Assembly (NCBI RefSeq): GCF_014526325.1
Contig: NZ_JACNMJ010000004.1
Location: 124,001 to 188,000, forward strand
Reading direction: 5' to 3'
Source: Psychroserpens algicola
Lineage (GTDB): Bacteria > Bacteroidota > Bacteroidia > Flavobacteriales > Flavobacteriaceae
DNA length: 64,000 nt
In this document: in pieces, positions 63,201 to 64,000 of the stretch
How positions within the stretch are numbered: position 1 is the stretch's first letter
Layout: every line of letters starts with the position of its first letter
Position numbers and translations under genes: made by a program
Notes under the pieces: generated by a model
What the model saw: only the letters and a program-made list of their open reading frames with translations
Databases searched by the model: none
What the model was told of the DNA's origin: nothing

Positions 63201-63946
63201 TAAAAGTTCTTGAAAAAGAGTTAGGTAAAACTCAAATGCGTAAGTTTTTAAAGAAATCTTTAGACGATTATCTAACTGCCAGAACCTTCGAAAGCAAGCG
63301 TGAAAAACCGTTAATGTATAACGACGGACAAGGCTACATACGTTACCAGAAAGGCTCTTTAGTGTTTTATGCTATAAGCGATTATATAGGAGAAGATGTT
63401 CTGAATAATACGCTAAAAACTTATGTGGAAAAAGTAAAATTTCAAGAGCCACCTTATACGACTTCAATAGACATGGTTAACCATATTAAAGCTGTGACGC
63501 CAGATAGTTTGCAATATGTTATCAAGGATATGTTTGAAACCATTACGCTCTATGATAATCGTATCGAAGATGCTAATATTACTGAAATGGATAATGGTAA
63601 GTTTAAAGTTGATATCGAATTTAACGTGAGTAAATATCGTAATAATGAAAAGGGAAGACGCTACTATTCTGAGCCAGGTAGAGATTCAATTTCTTATTTA
63701 GCAGAAGGAAAGAAAACACCAATTTTATCTGTTCAATTAGAAGATTATATTGATGTTGGAATCTTCACCGAAGATGATATTGATGGTCAAAAGAAAGAAC
63801 GGGTTTTATATTTGAAAAAACATAAAATCACTAAAATTAATAACAAGCTCACCATTATAGTTGATCAAAAACCAACTGAAGTAGGTGTAGACCCATATAA
63901 TAAATTAATCGATACACAATCTAATGATAACCGACAGCAATTATAG
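60296..63946 (+). CDS. ABC-2 permease fused to M1 family metallopeptidase
   Basis: A 1216-residue fusion. Residues about 1-590 contain two sets of six membrane segments, as in a duplicated ABC-2 permease (YRDYKSEMHTILYSYPFTKANYL between spans is typical). The rest is an extracytoplasmic gluzincin domain with the zinc site H937-E-V-A-H941 and E961 in LSESLSEY; the Glu is one position further than in the usual HEXXH-18-E spacing of M1. The peptidase N-terminal beta domain (about 640-860) precedes it. Fused proteins of this design occur in Bacteroidota, but their substrate is unknown. The gene follows its ATPase and ends at a terminator. Confidence 0.88.
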   Translation: MFSTIFFHELNYWIKKPAVYIYMAIFFFLALFIAATSAGIFDSITATTGSSRIVNSPYGVSNLFNGLSILIFFLFPSIIGVSVYRDYKSEMHTILYSYPFTKANYLFAKFFSSILVVTCIVLAIGIGMFIGFRMPGTNPDLVTSFNFKAYFDTYWLFILPNIILFGAIVFAVVTFTRNIAAGFITIVLLFFVQGLTESFLSNPEHRYFAALVDPYGAAAAQYYTRYWTISEQNELHIPIKELILYNRLIWLGVASLIFGLVYKYFTFSQNALSFSLFKRKTGERSTKSNFGGITRINLPKVNFDYSFLQNLKTAWKVSNVEFKYIVKNWPFISIVLVGLLLVLVVLIDVGNAFGTPTYPRTWRMLQGGSIFVLSINICTFLYTGVLVNRSKTFRMNGLEDTTAVPNWTLFLSKLIAVIKMQILLLLIIMVAGIAFQLYKGYYDIEVGLYLKELLGLKLINYVIWAFLALCLHTLVRNLYLGLFILIVISIGIPFLTLAGVENDLFKYNEGPGFGYNDMNGYGDSLGRYLLYKAYWVLAGLILVVIAGLFWVRGLPHSFKERLSIAKKRYKLPVVITSMVLLLGFLTLGFRIFKETNIENTRYSSKQIEKLRVDWEKTYKKYQNNAQPRIVSVKTDVHIFPKSRDFEASGTYVMVNKTNQAIDSIFLNHNDYVSTFEFDRENTLVLEDTVYDFDIYQLKTPLKPSDSMVLNFTVKNEPNTLITRNSPIRANGTFINNMQLFPSLGYSENRELTDNKTRQKYDLPPNELRPHPSDSTALGNTYISKDSDWIDFETTVSTSEDQIAIAPGYLQKEWVEDGRRYFYYKMDSKILNFYAYNSAAYEVKRDTWNDVNLEIYYHKGHEYNLDRMMEGMKASLAYNSENFSPYQHKQLRIVEFPSGSFAQSFPNTIPFAGDAGFIADVDDSEEGGIDYTYAITVHEVAHQWWAHQVIGADVLGATMLSESLSEYVALKVLEKELGKTQMRKFLKKSLDDYLTARTFESKREKPLMYNDGQGYIRYQKGSLVFYAISDYIGEDVLNNTLKTYVEKVKFQEPPYTTSIDMVNHIKAVTPDSLQYVIKDMFETITLYDNRIEDANITEMDNGKFKVDIEFNVSKYRNNEKGRRYYSEPGRDSISYLAEGKKTPILSVQLEDYIDVGIFTEDDIDGQKKERVLYLKKHKITKINNKLTIIVDQKPTEVGVDPYNKLIDTQSNDNRQQL

Positions 63947-63964
63947 GTAAAGATTGTATGAGAT

Positions 63965-63998
63965 AAGCCCATAAATAGTTGTTATTTGTGGGTTTTTT
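63965..63998 (+). terminator. Rho-independent terminator after the ABC-M1 fusion gene
   Basis: Arms 63965-63977 and 63983-63995 pair over 13 positions with two G-U pairs and a 5-nt loop; the second arm runs into six T. Confidence 0.82.
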
Positions 63999-64000
63999 AT

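Overview
The window looks like the chromosome of a marine-type Bacteroidota, family Flavobacteriaceae. The signs are: low G+C; two secreted proteins with C-terminal type IX secretion (T9SS) sorting tails; gliding genes gldF and gldG; TANNTTTG-like promoter elements instead of sigma70 boxes; few Shine-Dalgarno sequences; and a typical flavobacterial gene set. The genus cannot be fixed from this sequence. No rRNA, tRNA, CRISPR array, insertion sequence or complete prophage was seen.

Layout. (1) 1-13540 is the right part of a beta-1,3-glucan (laminarin-type) utilisation locus. It holds a GH16 3' end, a probable GH149 beta-1,3-oligoglucan phosphorylase, lipoprotein GH17, a clan GH-A hydrolase, GH30, a GPH sugar symporter, a cytoplasmic GH17, two T9SS-exported proteins of unknown function and a LacI regulator. 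SusC/SusD must lie further left if present. The cytoplasmic enzymes (GH149, second GH17) plus the symporter suggest that imported oligosaccharides are split inside the cell, partly by phosphorolysis. (2) 13654-19380 is the four-gene ligase-associated DNA repair cassette (MBL exonuclease, ATP-dependent ligase, Lhr-like helicase, PdeM phosphoesterase), all overlapping by 4 nt. (3) 19507-30004 is mixed housekeeping: TPMT-like methyltransferase, a small membrane peptide, DUF4870, dnaN, gldF/gldG with an extra gene between them, a SAM hydrolase family protein, phoH, purC and a membrane acyltransferase. (4) 30095-38613 is a C2/transport block: AGCS symporter, DUF4212 plus SSS acetate-type symporter, AraC regulator, AldB-type aldehyde dehydrogenase with DUF779 partner, and acetyl-CoA synthetase. 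(5) 38628-43573 is a set of single genes, including an orphan contractile-injection tail-tube protein.

(6) 43712-51680 is the most unusual part. An exported protein with the domain order of glucan/water dikinases (phosphohistidine domain, then a C-terminal ATP-binding domain) is followed at once by a class-A beta-lactamase-like serine hydrolase. Convergent to these, and overlapping by 4 nt, is an operon of a second serine hydrolase and an ADP/ATP-translocase-like transporter fused to HEAT-like repeats. I propose these four genes as a candidate envelope system that has not been described as a unit; this is inference.

(7) 52038-59239 holds a three-gene acyl-CoA carboxylase (carrier, biotin carboxylase, carboxyltransferase) and an operon of M42 peptidase, aminotransferase V, NUDIX and PrsW. 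(8) 59377-63946 is an ABC ATPase followed by a 1216-residue fusion of ABC-2 permease and M1 metallopeptidase, closed by a terminator.

Several genes start with TTG or GTG because no suitable in-frame ATG exists; starts given here take that into account.
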